Part shown: one piece after another, positions 53,249 to 61,918 of the stretch | Numbering within the stretch: position 1 is the stretch's first letter | Layout of the letters: every line of letters starts with the position of its first letter | From: Bradyrhizobium symbiodeficiens | GTDB lineage: Bacteria; Pseudomonadota; Alphaproteobacteria; Rhizobiales; Xanthobacteraceae | Direction: 5' to 3' | Assembly (NCBI RefSeq): GCF_002266465.3 | Contig: NZ_CP029427.2 | Location: forward strand, 3,350,501-3,414,500 | DNA length: 64,000 bases | The notes under the pieces: generated by a model | Seen by the model: only the letters and a program-made list of their open reading frames with translations | What the model was told of the DNA's origin: nothing | Database searches by the model: none | Translations under genes and position numbers: made by a program

Positions 53249-54088
53249 ATGACGTCCAGCGATTACGATCCCAGCAGCGAAGGCGCCGAGACCGATTTCG
53301 CAAGGCGGATGTCCTACGGCGACTACCTTGCGCTGGATGCGATTTTGGGCGCGCAGCACCCCCTGTCGGAAGCGCATGACGAGATGCTGTTCATCATCCA
53401 GCATCAGACCACGGAGCTGTGGATGCGGCTCGCCATCCACGAGCTCAGCGCCGCACGCCGCGCCATCTCCAAAGATGAGGTGCAGCCTGCGATGAAGATG
53501 CTGGCGCGGATGTCGCGGATCTTCGAGCAGCTCAACAACGCCTGGGACGTTCTTCGCACGATGACGCCGAGCGAGTACACGCGTTTCCGTTCGCAGCTCG
53601 GACAGTCCTCCGGTTTCCAGTCGCGCCAGTACCGGCTGATCGAATTCCTGCTCGGCAACCGCAACCACGCCATGCTCAAGCCGCACGCGCACGATGCGGA
53701 GACGACGAAGCTGCTCGAGGCAGAACTGGCGACGCCGAGCCTCTACGACGAGGTGCTCAGGCTCGCCGACCGCAACGGGCTGAAGATGCCGGCGGCGGTG
53801 CTGGCGCGCGATGTTCGCGAGACCCACAGTTTCAACGAGGGTGTGCTGCAGGCCTGGCGGATCGTCTACGAGGCGCCGGAGACGCGTTGGATGCTCTACG
53901 AGCTTGCCGAGAAGCTGGTCGACTTCGAGGACTATTTCCGCCGCTGGCGCTTCAACCATGTGACGACGGTCGAGCGCGTCATCGGCTTCAAGCGCGGCAC
54001 CGGCGGCACCGGTGGCGTCAGCTATCTCAAGCGCATGCTGGAGGTCGAGCTGTTCCCCGAACTCTGGCGCGTCCGCACGATTCTGTAG
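53249..54088 (+). CDS. kynA: Tryptophan 2,3-dioxygenase
   Basis: A 279-residue heme enzyme opening the indole ring of tryptophan. HEM/substrate contacts include [17 protein letters not shown] (residues about 48-64), the heme His in [14 protein letters not shown], and [14 protein letters not shown]. Length matches the homotetrameric bacterial enzymes. AAAGGGCCTGCCC precedes ATG 53249. The 41-base gap to the formamidase and 18 bases to kynU mark one operon. Confidence 0.96.
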   Translation: MTSSDYDPSSEGAETDFARRMSYGDYLALDAILGAQHPLSEAHDEMLFIIQHQTTELWMRLAIHELSAARRAISKDEVQPAMKMLARMSRIFEQLNNAWDVLRTMTPSEYTRFRSQLGQSSGFQSRQYRLIEFLLGNRNHAMLKPHAHDAETTKLLEAELATPSLYDEVLRLADRNGLKMPAAVLARDVRETHSFNEGVLQAWRIVYEAPETRWMLYELAEKLVDFEDYFRRWRFNHVTTVERVIGFKRGTGGTGGVSYLKRMLEVELFPELWRVRTIL

Positions 54089-54106
54089 AATGCCCAAGAA
54101 ATATCC

Positions 54107-55309
54107 ATGACCAGATATCGCGTCTATGACGACACCAAAGCGCTATTCCATCTGCCTGACGGCGTGATCTATCTCGACGGCAATTCGCTCGGCGCGCTGC
54201 CGCTCGGCGTTGCCGAGCGGGTCAACCGCGTCATCACGACGGAGTGGGGCAACGAGCTGATCCGCGCCTGGAACAGTGCAGGATGGTATGCCCAGCCACG
54301 CCATGTCGGCGATCGCATCGCGCGGCTGATCCGCGCCGAAGCGGGCTCGGTGATGGTCGGAGACACGCTGTCGCTCAAGGTCTATCAGGCGCTCGCCGCC
54401 GCGCTCGACATGAATGCGTCCCGCAAGATCGTCCTGTCGGACACCGGCAACTTCCCGACCGACCTCTACATGGCCGAAGGCCTGATCGCGACGCTCGGGC
54501 GCGGCCATCAATTGCGCCTAGTGGCGCCGGAGGAGATCGAGGCCGCGCTGTCGGAGGAGGTCGCGGTGCTTTACGTCACCGAGATCGACTACCGCACCGG
54601 CCGCCGCCACGACATGGCGAAGCTCACGGCAAAGGCTCATGCGCTCGGCATCGTCACGGTCTGGGATCTCGCGCACTCCGCCGGCGCGCTGCCGGTCGAT
54701 CTTGCCGGGTGCGGCGCGGATTTCGCGGCGGGCTGCACCTACAAATATCTCAACGCCGGCCCGGGTGCGCCCGCTTTCCTCTACGTCGCGCCGCGCCACG
54801 CCGACAGCGCACGCGCCGCGCTGTCGGGGTGGATGGGGCATGCAAAACCATTTGCGTTCGAGCTGGGCTATGCGGCTGCGGGCGGCGTCGAACGCATGCG
54901 CGTCGGCACACCGCCGGTGCTGGCGATGGCGGCGCTGGAGGCCTCGCTCGACATATGGGACCGCGTCGATATGGCAGAGGTCCGTGCGCGTTCGTTGGTG
55001 CTCGGTGATTTGCTGATCGCCGAGGTGGCGCGGCGCTGCTCGACTTTGAAGCTCGTCACCCCGCGCGCACATGAGCGCCGCGGCTCGCAGGTCTCCTTCG
55101 CCTTCGACGGCGGCTACGCCGCCATGCAGGCGCTGATCGCCCGCGGACTCATCGGCGACTTCCGCGCGCCCGACATCATGCGGTTCGGGATCACGCCGCT
55201 GTACATTGGCGAGAGCGAGATTATCCGTGCGGCCGAGATCATCGAGGAGGTGATCGCGGGCGAGGTCTGGCGACGGCCGGAATATCAGGTGGTGAACGCG
55301 GTGACGTGA
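54107..55309 (+). CDS. kynU: Kynureninase
   Basis: A 400-residue PLP enzyme cleaving kynurenine to anthranilate and alanine. It shows IYLDGNSLGALPL, TVWDLAHSAGALPVDL (PLP Asp), and the Schiff-base Lys in AGCTYKYLNAGPG. The end (IMRFGITPLYIGESEI) is typical. It is the last gene of the operon; anthranilate would feed further catabolism elsewhere. Confidence 0.96.
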   Translation: MTRYRVYDDTKALFHLPDGVIYLDGNSLGALPLGVAERVNRVITTEWGNELIRAWNSAGWYAQPRHVGDRIARLIRAEAGSVMVGDTLSLKVYQALAAALDMNASRKIVLSDTGNFPTDLYMAEGLIATLGRGHQLRLVAPEEIEAALSEEVAVLYVTEIDYRTGRRHDMAKLTAKAHALGIVTVWDLAHSAGALPVDLAGCGADFAAGCTYKYLNAGPGAPAFLYVAPRHADSARAALSGWMGHAKPFAFELGYAAAGGVERMRVGTPPVLAMAALEASLDIWDRVDMAEVRARSLVLGDLLIAEVARRCSTLKLVTPRAHERRGSQVSFAFDGGYAAMQALIARGLIGDFRAPDIMRFGITPLYIGESEIIRAAEIIEEVIAGEVWRRPEYQVVNAVT

Positions 55310-55317
55310 ACGAAGCC

Positions 55318-55475
55318 GCGCCCCGGACGCAGCGTGGCGCGCCGCACTTGGGGCGTGATGCGCTGCAGAGCCGGGGCTCATGTCGCATCGTGCTCCGTCG
55401 TGAGATGGGTCCCGGCTCTGCGCAGCAACGCTGGGGCGTTGCAGCGCGTCCGCGACACGAGAGTATTTGCCCTGC
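55318..55475. repeat. Interspersed palindromic repeat, copy 2
   Basis: GAGCCGGGGCTCA (55368-55380) and TGGGTCCCGGCTC (55406-55418) are inverted partners almost identical to those at 1343-1391. The outer CCCCGGACGCAGC and GCGCGTCCGCG parts also match copy 1. This fills the 260-base gap after kynU, apart from a promoter region for the thioesterase. Confidence 0.7.
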
Positions 55476-55569
55476 GCCCCCATGTCAGCCCGCCCATTAC
55501 CTCTGACGTCATTGCTTTGCCGCACGAAGCAATTCACGCTGGGACAACAATCAATTGGGAGGACTTTCG

Positions 55570-55968
55570 ATGACGCCGCTCGAAAAGCTTAAAGCGATGA
55601 AGATGCCGTTCGCCGAGCTCAAGGGCGTCGAGTTCATCGAGGCCGGGAAGGACCGCGTGGTGGCGCGCATGATGGTCCGGCCTGATCTCTGTACGCTCCA
55701 CCACACCATCCATGGCGGGGCGGTGATGGCGCTGGCCGATTCCGTCGGGGCGGCGGCGACCGTGATCAACCTGCCCGAGGACGCCAAGGGCACGACCACG
55801 CTGGAGAGCAAGACCAATTTCATCGGTGGGGCCAAGGAGGGAACCACGGTCATTGCCACCGCGACCCCGGTCCATCGTGGTCGGCGGACCCAGGTCTGGA
55901 CCACCCGGTTGGAAACTGAGGATGGCAAGTTGGTTGCCGTGGTCACCCAGACTCAGCTGGTCCTGTAA
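55570..55968 (+). CDS. PaaI-type hotdog thioesterase
   Basis: A 132-residue protein from ATG 55570, with TGGGAGGAC just upstream. It has the hotdog motif LHHTIHGGAVMALADSVGAA (HGG with the Asp that activates water). It likely hydrolyses an aryl- or acyl-CoA in the cytosol. Nothing else of the phenylacetate pathway is nearby, so the substrate is open. Confidence 0.85.
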   Translation: MTPLEKLKAMKMPFAELKGVEFIEAGKDRVVARMMVRPDLCTLHHTIHGGAVMALADSVGAAATVINLPEDAKGTTTLESKTNFIGGAKEGTTVIATATPVHRGRRTQVWTTRLETEDGKLVAVVTQTQLVL

Positions 55969-56120
55969 GACTACGGGTCTTTGATTCTATTAACGAATTA
56001 GTCGTTTGCAGTGCCTTTAACTTGGGCAGGTCCTCGTCTTGCAAAAGATGTTGCGATGCACAATATAGGAGGTCTAGGGATTCGAACGCCTCCTCGAGGG
56101 ACACCAAGAGGAGTTTTGAC

Positions 56121-56726
56121 GTGGTACTTGAAGAAACCGTCCGCACCGCTCCTGGCTATGTGCGGACCCTGATCCAGCACGAAGAATTGCCGCTCTTGCG
56201 CGATCATCTGCTGAGGCTCGATGCCGAAAGCCGGCACGACCGTTTCAACGGCTTTCTCGACGACAGCTTCATCGAGCGTTACGCCGCCCGCTGCGCCGAG
56301 GACGGCACCGTGATCGTCGCCTATATCGTCGACGGCGTGGTCCGCGGTGCGGCCGAGTTGCACCCGCCGGAAGGCGCCTCGCTCCCCGAAGTCGCCTTCA
56401 GTGTCGAGGCCTCCGCGCGCCGCCAGAACGTCGGCACCGTGCTGTTCAGTCGCTTGATCGCCGAAGCGCGCTGGAAGGGCTACAAGACTCTGCGCATCAC
56501 CACAGGCGCGGAGAATCACGCCATGCGCGCGCTCGCCAGGAAATTCGGCGCGCATCTCGCTTTCCGCCATGGCGAGTCCACCGGTACGATTGATCTTGCG
56601 AAGACGCCTGAGGACGAGCTTGCGGAGCTTGCCGCAGCGCCGTTCAAGGCGGGACGTGCTCTTATCAGCTTCAACTCGACCTGCTGGAAGCTGATCTCCA
56701 GCATGTACGGCAATCGCGCGGCCTGA
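56121..56726 (+). CDS. GNAT-family N-acetyltransferase
   Basis: A 201-residue protein from GTG 56121, with AGAGGAG 9-15 bases upstream; longer ORF starts read unlikely Cys/Arg-rich sequence. GNAT marks are RHDRFNGFLDDSFIERYA, VAFSVEASARRQNVGTVLF (acetyl-CoA loop R..N.G) and ITTGAENHAMRALARKFGA. It resembles the stand-alone relatives of protein acetyltransferases. A strong terminator follows. Confidence 0.8.
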   Translation: MVLEETVRTAPGYVRTLIQHEELPLLRDHLLRLDAESRHDRFNGFLDDSFIERYAARCAEDGTVIVAYIVDGVVRGAAELHPPEGASLPEVAFSVEASARRQNVGTVLFSRLIAEARWKGYKTLRITTGAENHAMRALARKFGAHLAFRHGESTGTIDLAKTPEDELAELAAAPFKAGRALISFNSTCWKLISSMYGNRAA

Positions 56727-56744
56727 CATCCGCGGGCCTGAATC

Positions 56745-56778
56745 AAAAAAGCGGACCGGCTAACCGGTCCGCTTTTTC
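56745..56778. terminator. Bidirectional rho-independent terminator
   Basis: Arms AGCGGACCGG (56751-56760) and CCGGTCCGCT (56765-56774) with a CTAA loop are flanked by A-rich and T-rich tracts. It serves the convergent genes ending at 56726 and 56801. Confidence 0.9.
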
Positions 56779-56800
56779 CTTGAAACAAAGAATGAAGCGC

Positions 56801-57106
56801 TCAGGTGCCGGTGCGCTTGTCGTTGCCGAAACGGCGGACGACGCGGCGTTCGACCACGACGGAGCGCTGTGCGCCCTGTTCGCCGGCGATCACGCGCGTC
56901 GCGGTGATGCGGCTGTTGGTACGCGCCTGCTTCTTCACCTCGGCCTGCACGACATCGAGCGGCATCCCCATCAAGGCTGCGGCGATCTCGGCCTGCTGTC
57001 CCTGATCGTCGGTGATGCCGATAGCGGCGAAGATCGCCTCGTCCAAGGTCGGCGGATCATGGCGGACGCGCCGCGTGCCATATTTGGTATTCCAGTCTGC
57101 GCTCAT
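56801..57106 (-). CDS. Conserved-looking small protein, unknown
   Basis: A 101-residue soluble protein. It begins SADWNTKYGTRRVRHDPPTL and has a middle helix with ALMGMPLDVVQAEVK, ending in a basic tail (VERRVVRRFGNDKRTGT). GGCCGTT precedes the ATG. No domain is recognised. It converges with the GNAT gene on a shared terminator, so it is a separate transcript. Confidence 0.7.
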   Translation of the reverse strand: MSADWNTKYGTRRVRHDPPTLDEAIFAAIGITDDQGQQAEIAAALMGMPLDVVQAEVKKQARTNSRITATRVIAGEQGAQRSVVVERRVVRRFGNDKRTGT

Positions 57107-57200
57107 AACGGCCTCGTTTGATGCCGGGATACCTAGTGCCGGGAATGTTGCATTGCAATATGAATTTGGTGTGGCATCTCAGCTATGCACCGGTCGGGTG

Positions 57201-57887
57201 TCAGGGCGGTGACGCGACACCGGCCTCGATCTCAATCCGTTGTTGCGGCCAGCGCTTCAGGGCGGCATGCCCGGCTTCGGTGAGCCCGTAGATTCCCCGG
57301 TCGGCCCGTTCGAACCAGCCATACACATTGTTAAGCAAGATCTTGCCGGCGTCAGGGCAGCGCCCGCGCAACTCGCGCACGGGCCGCGGCCCGTCGGCGA
57401 GCGCCGAGGCGCAGGCCAGAGCCTGCTGCCGATAGGCCGTCATGATCGGCGCGCGGGTGCTGCCGCCGAGCACGGGATCGCCCTGGCGGCGCTGGTGTTC
57501 GGCGACGAGGCGCGAGCGCACCTTTGGCTCGCGGCGCGGCGCTGCGGTCGGAGGCTTCACCAGCACCTCGACCTGACCGCGGTCGGTGACGCCGAGCATG
57601 CCGAAGCCGAGGCGGCGGCAGAGGTTGCGATAGCGCGCGTCGCTCTCGCGCCCCTTGCCCCGGATCGACATCTTTGCCGCGATCCAGACCTCGTCGCCGG
57701 CCGGCGCGCGGTCGACCGCCTGGAGGATCAGTTCGAGATTGAAGGCGAGCTTGAGCTCGCCGATCACCACCACAGGTGGATCGCCGGCGCTGAGGCCGAC
57801 GAGATCGCAGCCGCCGATCTCGCCCTTGACCGTGAAGCCGAGCTCTTCGAGGAAGCGTTTGACGGGCAGGTAGAGCGCGGTTTCCAA
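57201..57887 (-). CDS. DUF2161 family, PD-(D/E)XK-like protein
   Basis: A 228-residue protein. The nuclease-like core is VKRFLEELGFTVKGEIGGCD (acidic residues), then VVVIGELKLAFNLELILQAVD, an E-x-K site, giving a PD-(D/E)XK arrangement in the first 60 residues. The C-terminal half has a winged-helix look (RGIYGLTEAGHAAL). Family function is unknown. It may be a nuclease or a degenerate one. Confidence 0.8.
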   Translation of the reverse strand: METALYLPVKRFLEELGFTVKGEIGGCDLVGLSAGDPPVVVIGELKLAFNLELILQAVDRAPAGDEVWIAAKMSIRGKGRESDARYRNLCRRLGFGMLGVTDRGQVEVLVKPPTAAPRREPKVRSRLVAEHQRRQGDPVLGGSTRAPIMTAYRQQALACASALADGPRPVRELRGRCPDAGKILLNNVYGWFERADRGIYGLTEAGHAALKRWPQQRIEIEAGVASPP

Positions 57888-57984
57888 AGGGGATCCGATC
57901 AGCGAATCAGTTGCGGGCAGTTTAGAGCCTTCCCGGCCCCTATTGAATCCGAGCTGGCGCCCAGCACGGACGATCAGACTGCGA

Positions 57985-58665
57985 TTACACCCGCCCGCTG
58001 ACCGGAATCAGCGCGCCGGTAATGCCGCTGGCGGCCTCGCTGGCGAGGAACAGGATCACCTCGGCGAGTTCCTGTGGCGTCACCCATTTGGAGAAGTCCG
58101 CCTTCGGCATGTCGGCGCGGTTGGCTGTGGTGTCGATGATCGACGGCAACACGGCGTTGACGGTGACCTTGCCCTTCCACTCACTCGCGAGCGCTTCAGT
58201 GAGGCGATGCACACCTGCCTTCGACGCAGCGTAGGGGCCCATGCCGGAGCCGGCCTGAAGGGCGCCCATGGCGCCGATATTGACGATGCGGCCGGCCCTG
58301 GATGCGGCCAGATGCGGCAGCGCCGCGCGCGAGGTGTTGAGCGCGGTCAGGACGTTCAGCGCGTACATGCGCTGCCAGGTCTTGATGTCGCCGTCGCCGA
58401 TGGTCTCGAAGGCGAAGCCGCCGGCGATGTTGACGAGTGCGTCGAGGCGGCCGAAATGCTTTGCCGCCATCTCGACCGCCGTCTTCGCCTGCGCCGCATC
58501 GGAGAGATCGACGCCGCCGATCTCGATGCTATCAGGCGTCGCGGAGTTCTGTGAAGGCGCGTGATCGATGCCGGCAATGCGCGCGCCGCGTGACTGCGCG
58601 ACCTCCGCGACGACCTTGCCGAGCGCACCGAGCGCGCCTGTCACGATCAGGACCTTGTCTTGCAT
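57985..58665 (-). CDS. Short-chain dehydrogenase/reductase
   Basis: A 226-residue SDR. The cofactor loop reads VTGALGALGKVVAE, the catalytic Tyr/Lys pair is YAASKAGV, and NIAGG is present. The residue at the usual catalytic Ser appears to be replaced within RIVNIGAMGAL, which may reduce activity. Preference for NAD or NADP is unclear. It is 23 bases after the phosphatase gene in the same direction, so probably co-transcribed. Confidence 0.87.
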   Translation of the reverse strand: MQDKVLIVTGALGALGKVVAEVAQSRGARIAGIDHAPSQNSATPDSIEIGGVDLSDAAQAKTAVEMAAKHFGRLDALVNIAGGFAFETIGDGDIKTWQRMYALNVLTALNTSRAALPHLAASRAGRIVNIGAMGALQAGSGMGPYAASKAGVHRLTEALASEWKGKVTVNAVLPSIIDTTANRADMPKADFSKWVTPQELAEVILFLASEAASGITGALIPVSGRV

Positions 58666-58688
58666 CCTTGTTCTCCTGGCACGGCTGC

Positions 58689-59432
58689 CTATGATTCCAG
58701 ATAGCGCTCTTTCAGCGCGGTCCGCTCAGTCGCGCCGAGCTTGAGTCCGTCGCGCAGATAGGTTTCGAGGTCGCCATATTCGCTGCCGATGGCCTCGAAA
58801 GCCGCGGCAAGATACGAGGCCTCGACGCTGCCGATGGCATTGCGTACGTCCTCCGGCAGGTCGGTGGCAGCCGTCGCGTCGCGCTTGTAATGCCGGTTGG
58901 TGAGCAGGTAGTCCTCGGCAATGATTTCATCGGCGACGCCGAGCGCATGCAGGATCAGCGCACTGGCAAAGCCGGTGCGGTCCTTGCCCGCCGTGCAATG
59001 GATCACCAGCGGCGCGCGATCTTCCAGGAGATGGCCGAACAGGTTGCGAAAGCTGTTCGTGTGGTGGCGAACGTAGTTGCGATAGGATTCGCGCATGAGC
59101 TCCAGCGCGACCGGTGCAGTCAGTGTTCCCCTCGCGAGTTCGCTCCGCAGCGCAGCCACGACGCTCGGCTCGATCGGCAGCGAATGCACCGTGATCTCGC
59201 TGATAACGCAGACGCCGGCCGCGCGCTCCTCAACCCCACGGAAATCGAAAGCGCTTCGCACGCCGAGCGCGCGAACGATCTCGACATCATCAGCGGTGAG
59301 CAGGCCGAGATGGTTGGAGCGGAAGATGTGCCGCCAGCGCGTGGTGCGGCCGTCGGTGGTCGGGTAACCGCCGAGATCGCGAAAATTGCTGGCGCCTTGC
59401 AGGGCGAGGTGACGGGCAGGGGAATCTGACAT
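58689..59432 (-). CDS. Tyrosine-protein phosphatase family protein
   Basis: A 247-residue phosphatase. The P-loop is HCTAGKDRTGFA, the C-x5-R motif with Cys nucleophile, preceded by NFRDLGGYPT at the N-terminus. Such proteins act on phosphotyrosine or phosphoinositides. ATG 59430-59432 is chosen over a start 19 codons upstream, whose extra residues look unlike the family. Confidence 0.85.
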   Translation of the reverse strand: MSDSPARHLALQGASNFRDLGGYPTTDGRTTRWRHIFRSNHLGLLTADDVEIVRALGVRSAFDFRGVEERAAGVCVISEITVHSLPIEPSVVAALRSELARGTLTAPVALELMRESYRNYVRHHTNSFRNLFGHLLEDRAPLVIHCTAGKDRTGFASALILHALGVADEIIAEDYLLTNRHYKRDATAATDLPEDVRNAIGSVEASYLAAAFEAIGSEYGDLETYLRDGLKLGATERTALKERYLES

Positions 59433-59503
59433 GGGATCGGCTATGGTTATGGTTCCATTGGACGCACGAGGGGGCATCCTTGAAAGCATTACAGGGGGCG
59501 ATC

Positions 59504-59830
59504 ATGGGCCGGCACAAGGCCATTCTTTTGGGGGGCACCATGCTGGCGGCTGGATCGACCGGTGCGCCGCAGACTGAAGCGCAGACGTTCCGTACCTATC
59601 GCTGCGCCGATGGTACACAGTTCATCGCTGGGTTTTATGACGACGACAAGCGCGCGTTCCTCCAGATCGACGGTGAACCGGTCACGCTCGCAAAGCGACT
59701 GTCGGTTTCGGGCGCACGCTATTCGGGGGCAGGGGTGACTCTGAAGATTCCCAAGGCCGGACCCACCACGGTGAAGCACCTGAGGCGGCCGGTCACGGCT
59801 TGCGCGGTGATCGAAAAGCCCGGGATCTAG
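59504..59830 (+). CDS. MliC-like lysozyme inhibitor domain protein
   Basis: A 108-residue secreted protein from ATG 59504, with AGGGGGCG upstream; a TTG eight codons earlier is also possible. The signal peptide is followed by TYRCADGTQFIAGFYDDD and SVSGARYSGAGVTLKI, the C-type lysozyme inhibitor (MliC) fold with its Cys pair. Role in protection from lysozyme is by family only. No lipobox is seen, so it is periplasmic. Confidence 0.7.
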   Translation: MGRHKAILLGGTMLAAGSTGAPQTEAQTFRTYRCADGTQFIAGFYDDDKRAFLQIDGEPVTLAKRLSVSGARYSGAGVTLKIPKAGPTTVKHLRRPVTACAVIEKPGI

Positions 59831-59851
59831 CTGCGAGGACGAGCTGGAATC

Positions 59852-59887
59852 AAAAAGGGCCGAAACCTCGTTGTTTCGACCCCTTTT
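59852..59887. terminator. Bidirectional terminator between MliC-like gene and gstI-like gene
   Basis: AAAAGGG-C-CGAAAC and GTTTCG-A-CCCCTTTT pair around CTCGTT, with A- and T-rich ends. It lies between convergent genes. Confidence 0.8.
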
Positions 59888-59942
59888 CAAACTGCCGCCG
59901 GGCACCTGCGAGGGCGCGGCGGTCTCAAACCAGCAATAGGCA

Positions 59943-60146
59943 TCAGCGATCCCATTTCGGCTTGGCTTCGTCGACCGCGTCCTGATGGTACCAGCTGTCG
60001 CTGCAGATCGAGACGTTCGCGGGAAGCGAAGCATGATCGGCAGCAAGGCGGGTCTCGCCATAGCGGCCTCGGGCGAGAGCAGCGCGGCCCCCGACCGGAA
60101 ACTGGTAGATCGTTGCCGATCCCTGACTCAGACCATTGTTCATCAT
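59943..60146 (-). CDS. DUF2735 small protein divergent from glnII (GstI-like)
   Basis: A 67-residue protein from a double ATG (60141-60146), with CAAGGAGAA upstream. It has SATIYQFPVGGRAAL near the start and WYHQDAVDEAKPKWDR at the end, which I recognise as DUF2735. In Rhizobium leguminosarum the small gene gstI, divergent from glnII, blocks glnII translation; position and size here match. That this family member works the same way is inference. Confidence 0.8.
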   Translation of the reverse strand: MMNNGLSQGSATIYQFPVGGRAALARGRYGETRLAADHASLPANVSICSDSWYHQDAVDEAKPKWDR

Positions 60147-60684
60147 TGAGATTCTCCTTGGTCGAAGCGCCATAGCCTCCCATGGTGCGCCCGACTCGTT
60201 CGATTGTGGTTACCGGACTCCCCATATCGGCCGCGCCTCCCGAATTGGAAAGTGCTGAAAAGGAAATCAGTTGCCGCCCAATTTGTGGGCAGATGGAGCT
60301 CTGCATCCTCCAAGGCAGCCTGTCGATGACTAACGCCTGAGCCATTCCAAAGGTTGCTGGGCCGGGGCTGAAGACTTTGCGAAAATTGCTGGACGTTGAT
60401 GCGCGTTTCATCGGCAACCTCCACGCCAGCTTGGCTGCTTCAGAATCGGGCGATTTCCGTGGGTTTTTTGCGATGCAGCTTCACGCGAAGGTGCGCGGCT
60501 ATGACGCATATTACCGGGGACATCTCCTCGCGACGGGGAGACCTCGGTTGCCGGTGGAGACCTTCAGCACTGCGGCCTTTTGGCACGTAAAATGCTTGTA
60601 AATAGCCGGCCGATGATGGCCGGGTACAAAACGTTCGGTGGCCTCCGGGCCCCCAACCTTTCGCATCATCTACAGAGAGGCTCA
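60147..60684. other. Divergent glnII control region
   Basis: This 538-base gap contains the sigma-54 promoter at 60581-60597 and presumably the gstI-like promoter and NtrC sites. I looked for TGCACC-N5-GGTGCA boxes and found none convincing; a GGTTGC (about 60349) and GCAACC (about 60413) pair is 60 bases apart. ORFs inside look like shadows. Confidence 0.5.
60581..60597 (+). promoter_or_regulatory. Sigma-54 (RpoN) promoter of glnII
   Basis: TGGCAC (60581-60586), five bases, then ATGCT gives the GG...GC spacing of 12 that sigma-54 requires (consensus TGGCAC-N5-TTGCW; one mismatch). Transcription would start near 60607, leaving about 78 bases before ATG. glnII of B. japonicum is known to be RpoN/NtrC-controlled. 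Confidence 0.8.
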
Positions 60685-61719
60685 ATGACCAAGTATAAGC
60701 TCGAGTACATCTGGCTCGACGGATATACGCCGACTCCGAACCTGCGCGGCAAAACTCAGATCAAGGAATTCGCGTCGTTCCCGACGCTCGAGCAGCTTCC
60801 GCTCTGGGGCTTCGATGGCTCCTCCACCCAGCAGGCCGAAGGCCACAGCTCCGATTGCGTGCTGAAGCCGGTCGCCGTCTTCCCGGACGCCGCGCGCACC
60901 AACGGCGTGCTCGTGATGTGCGAAGTCATGATGCCCGATGGCAAGACCCCGCACGCCTCCAACAAGCGCGCCACCATTCTCGACGACTCCGGCGCGTGGT
61001 TCGGCTTCGAGCAGGAATACTTCTTCTACAAGGACGGCCGTCCGCTCGGCTTCCCGACCGCTGGCTATCCGGCGCCGCAGGGCCCGTACTACACCGGCGT
61101 CGGCTTCTCGAACGTCGGCGACGTCGCCCGCAAGATCGTCGAAGAGCATCTCGACCTCTGCCTGGCCGCCGGCATCAACCATGAAGGCATCAACGCGGAA
61201 GTCGCGAAGGGCCAGTGGGAATTCCAGATCTTCGGCAAGGGCTCCAAGAAAGCCGCTGACGAAATGTGGATGGCCCGCTATCTGATGCTGCGCCTCACCG
61301 AGAAGTACGGCATCGACATCGAATTCCACTGCAAGCCGCTCGGCGACACCGACTGGAACGGCTCCGGCATGCACGCCAACTTCTCGACCGAGTACATGCG
61401 CACGGTCGGCGGCAAGGAGTACTTCGAGGCCCTGATGGCCGCCTTCGACAAGAACCTGATGGACCACATCGCCGTCTACGGCCCGGACAACGACAAGCGT
61501 CTGACCGGCAAGCACGAGACCGCGCCGTGGAACAAGTTCAGCTACGGCATTGCCGACCGCGGTGCTTCGATCCGCGTGCCGCACTCCTTCGTCAACAACG
61601 GCTACAAGGGCTATCTGGAAGACCGCCGTCCGAACTCGCAGGGCGACCCATACCAGATCGCTTCGCAGATCCTGAAGACGATCGCGTCCGTGCCGGCCGA
61701 CAAGAAGGCCGCGGCCTAA
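60685..61719 (+). CDS. glnII: Glutamine synthetase type II
   Basis: A 344-residue eukaryotic-type GS, found in rhizobia and few other bacteria. ATG 60685 has AGAGAGG upstream, and YKLEYIWLDGYTPTPNLRGK is the usual N-terminus. GFDGSSTQQAEG, WFGFEQEYFF, NHEGINAEVAKGQWEFQI and ADRGASIRVP are the conserved metal, ATP and glutamate-binding blocks. It assimilates ammonia into glutamine under nitrogen limitation; unlike GlnA it is not adenylylated. A strong terminator follows. Confidence 0.97.
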   Translation: MTKYKLEYIWLDGYTPTPNLRGKTQIKEFASFPTLEQLPLWGFDGSSTQQAEGHSSDCVLKPVAVFPDAARTNGVLVMCEVMMPDGKTPHASNKRATILDDSGAWFGFEQEYFFYKDGRPLGFPTAGYPAPQGPYYTGVGFSNVGDVARKIVEEHLDLCLAAGINHEGINAEVAKGQWEFQIFGKGSKKAADEMWMARYLMLRLTEKYGIDIEFHCKPLGDTDWNGSGMHANFSTEYMRTVGGKEYFEALMAAFDKNLMDHIAVYGPDNDKRLTGKHETAPWNKFSYGIADRGASIRVPHSFVNNGYKGYLEDRRPNSQGDPYQIASQILKTIASVPADKKAAA

Positions 61720-61764
61720 GATCCTCCCGGCCCGGGCTGGGGGGCTGGCCCGGGTTGGCTTTCA

Positions 61765-61799
61765 ATCCGCCGGAGCTGAAAGGCTCCGGCGGATTTTTT
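61765..61799 (+). terminator. Rho-independent terminator of glnII
   Basis: Arms ATCCGCCGGAGC and GCTCCGGCGGAT are perfect (12 bp) around TGAAAG and are followed by TTTTT. Confidence 0.93.
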
Positions 61800-61918
61800 A
61801 GCATCCTGATGAGGGCCATTCCCGTGACGCAGCAGGGCTGCGTCGCGTAAAGCCTGTCCATCTCAGCCCAAAGCGCGATAGAGTGCCCGCAGGATGCGCG
61901 CAGGGCCAGGGACGGCTG

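Noticed and set aside
56021..56061. TTGGGCAG...TTGCA as a sigma-54 promoter before the GNAT gene
   Set aside because: GG-to-GC spacing is clearly longer than the strict 12 bases needed.
60476..60500. TGCAGC...GGTGCG as an NtrC site
   Set aside because: The half-sites are 10 bases apart instead of about 5, so it does not fit the NtrC box.
60377..60601. Short plus-strand ORFs in the glnII control region
   Set aside because: They overlap the RpoN promoter and have no ribosome site or recognisable sequence.
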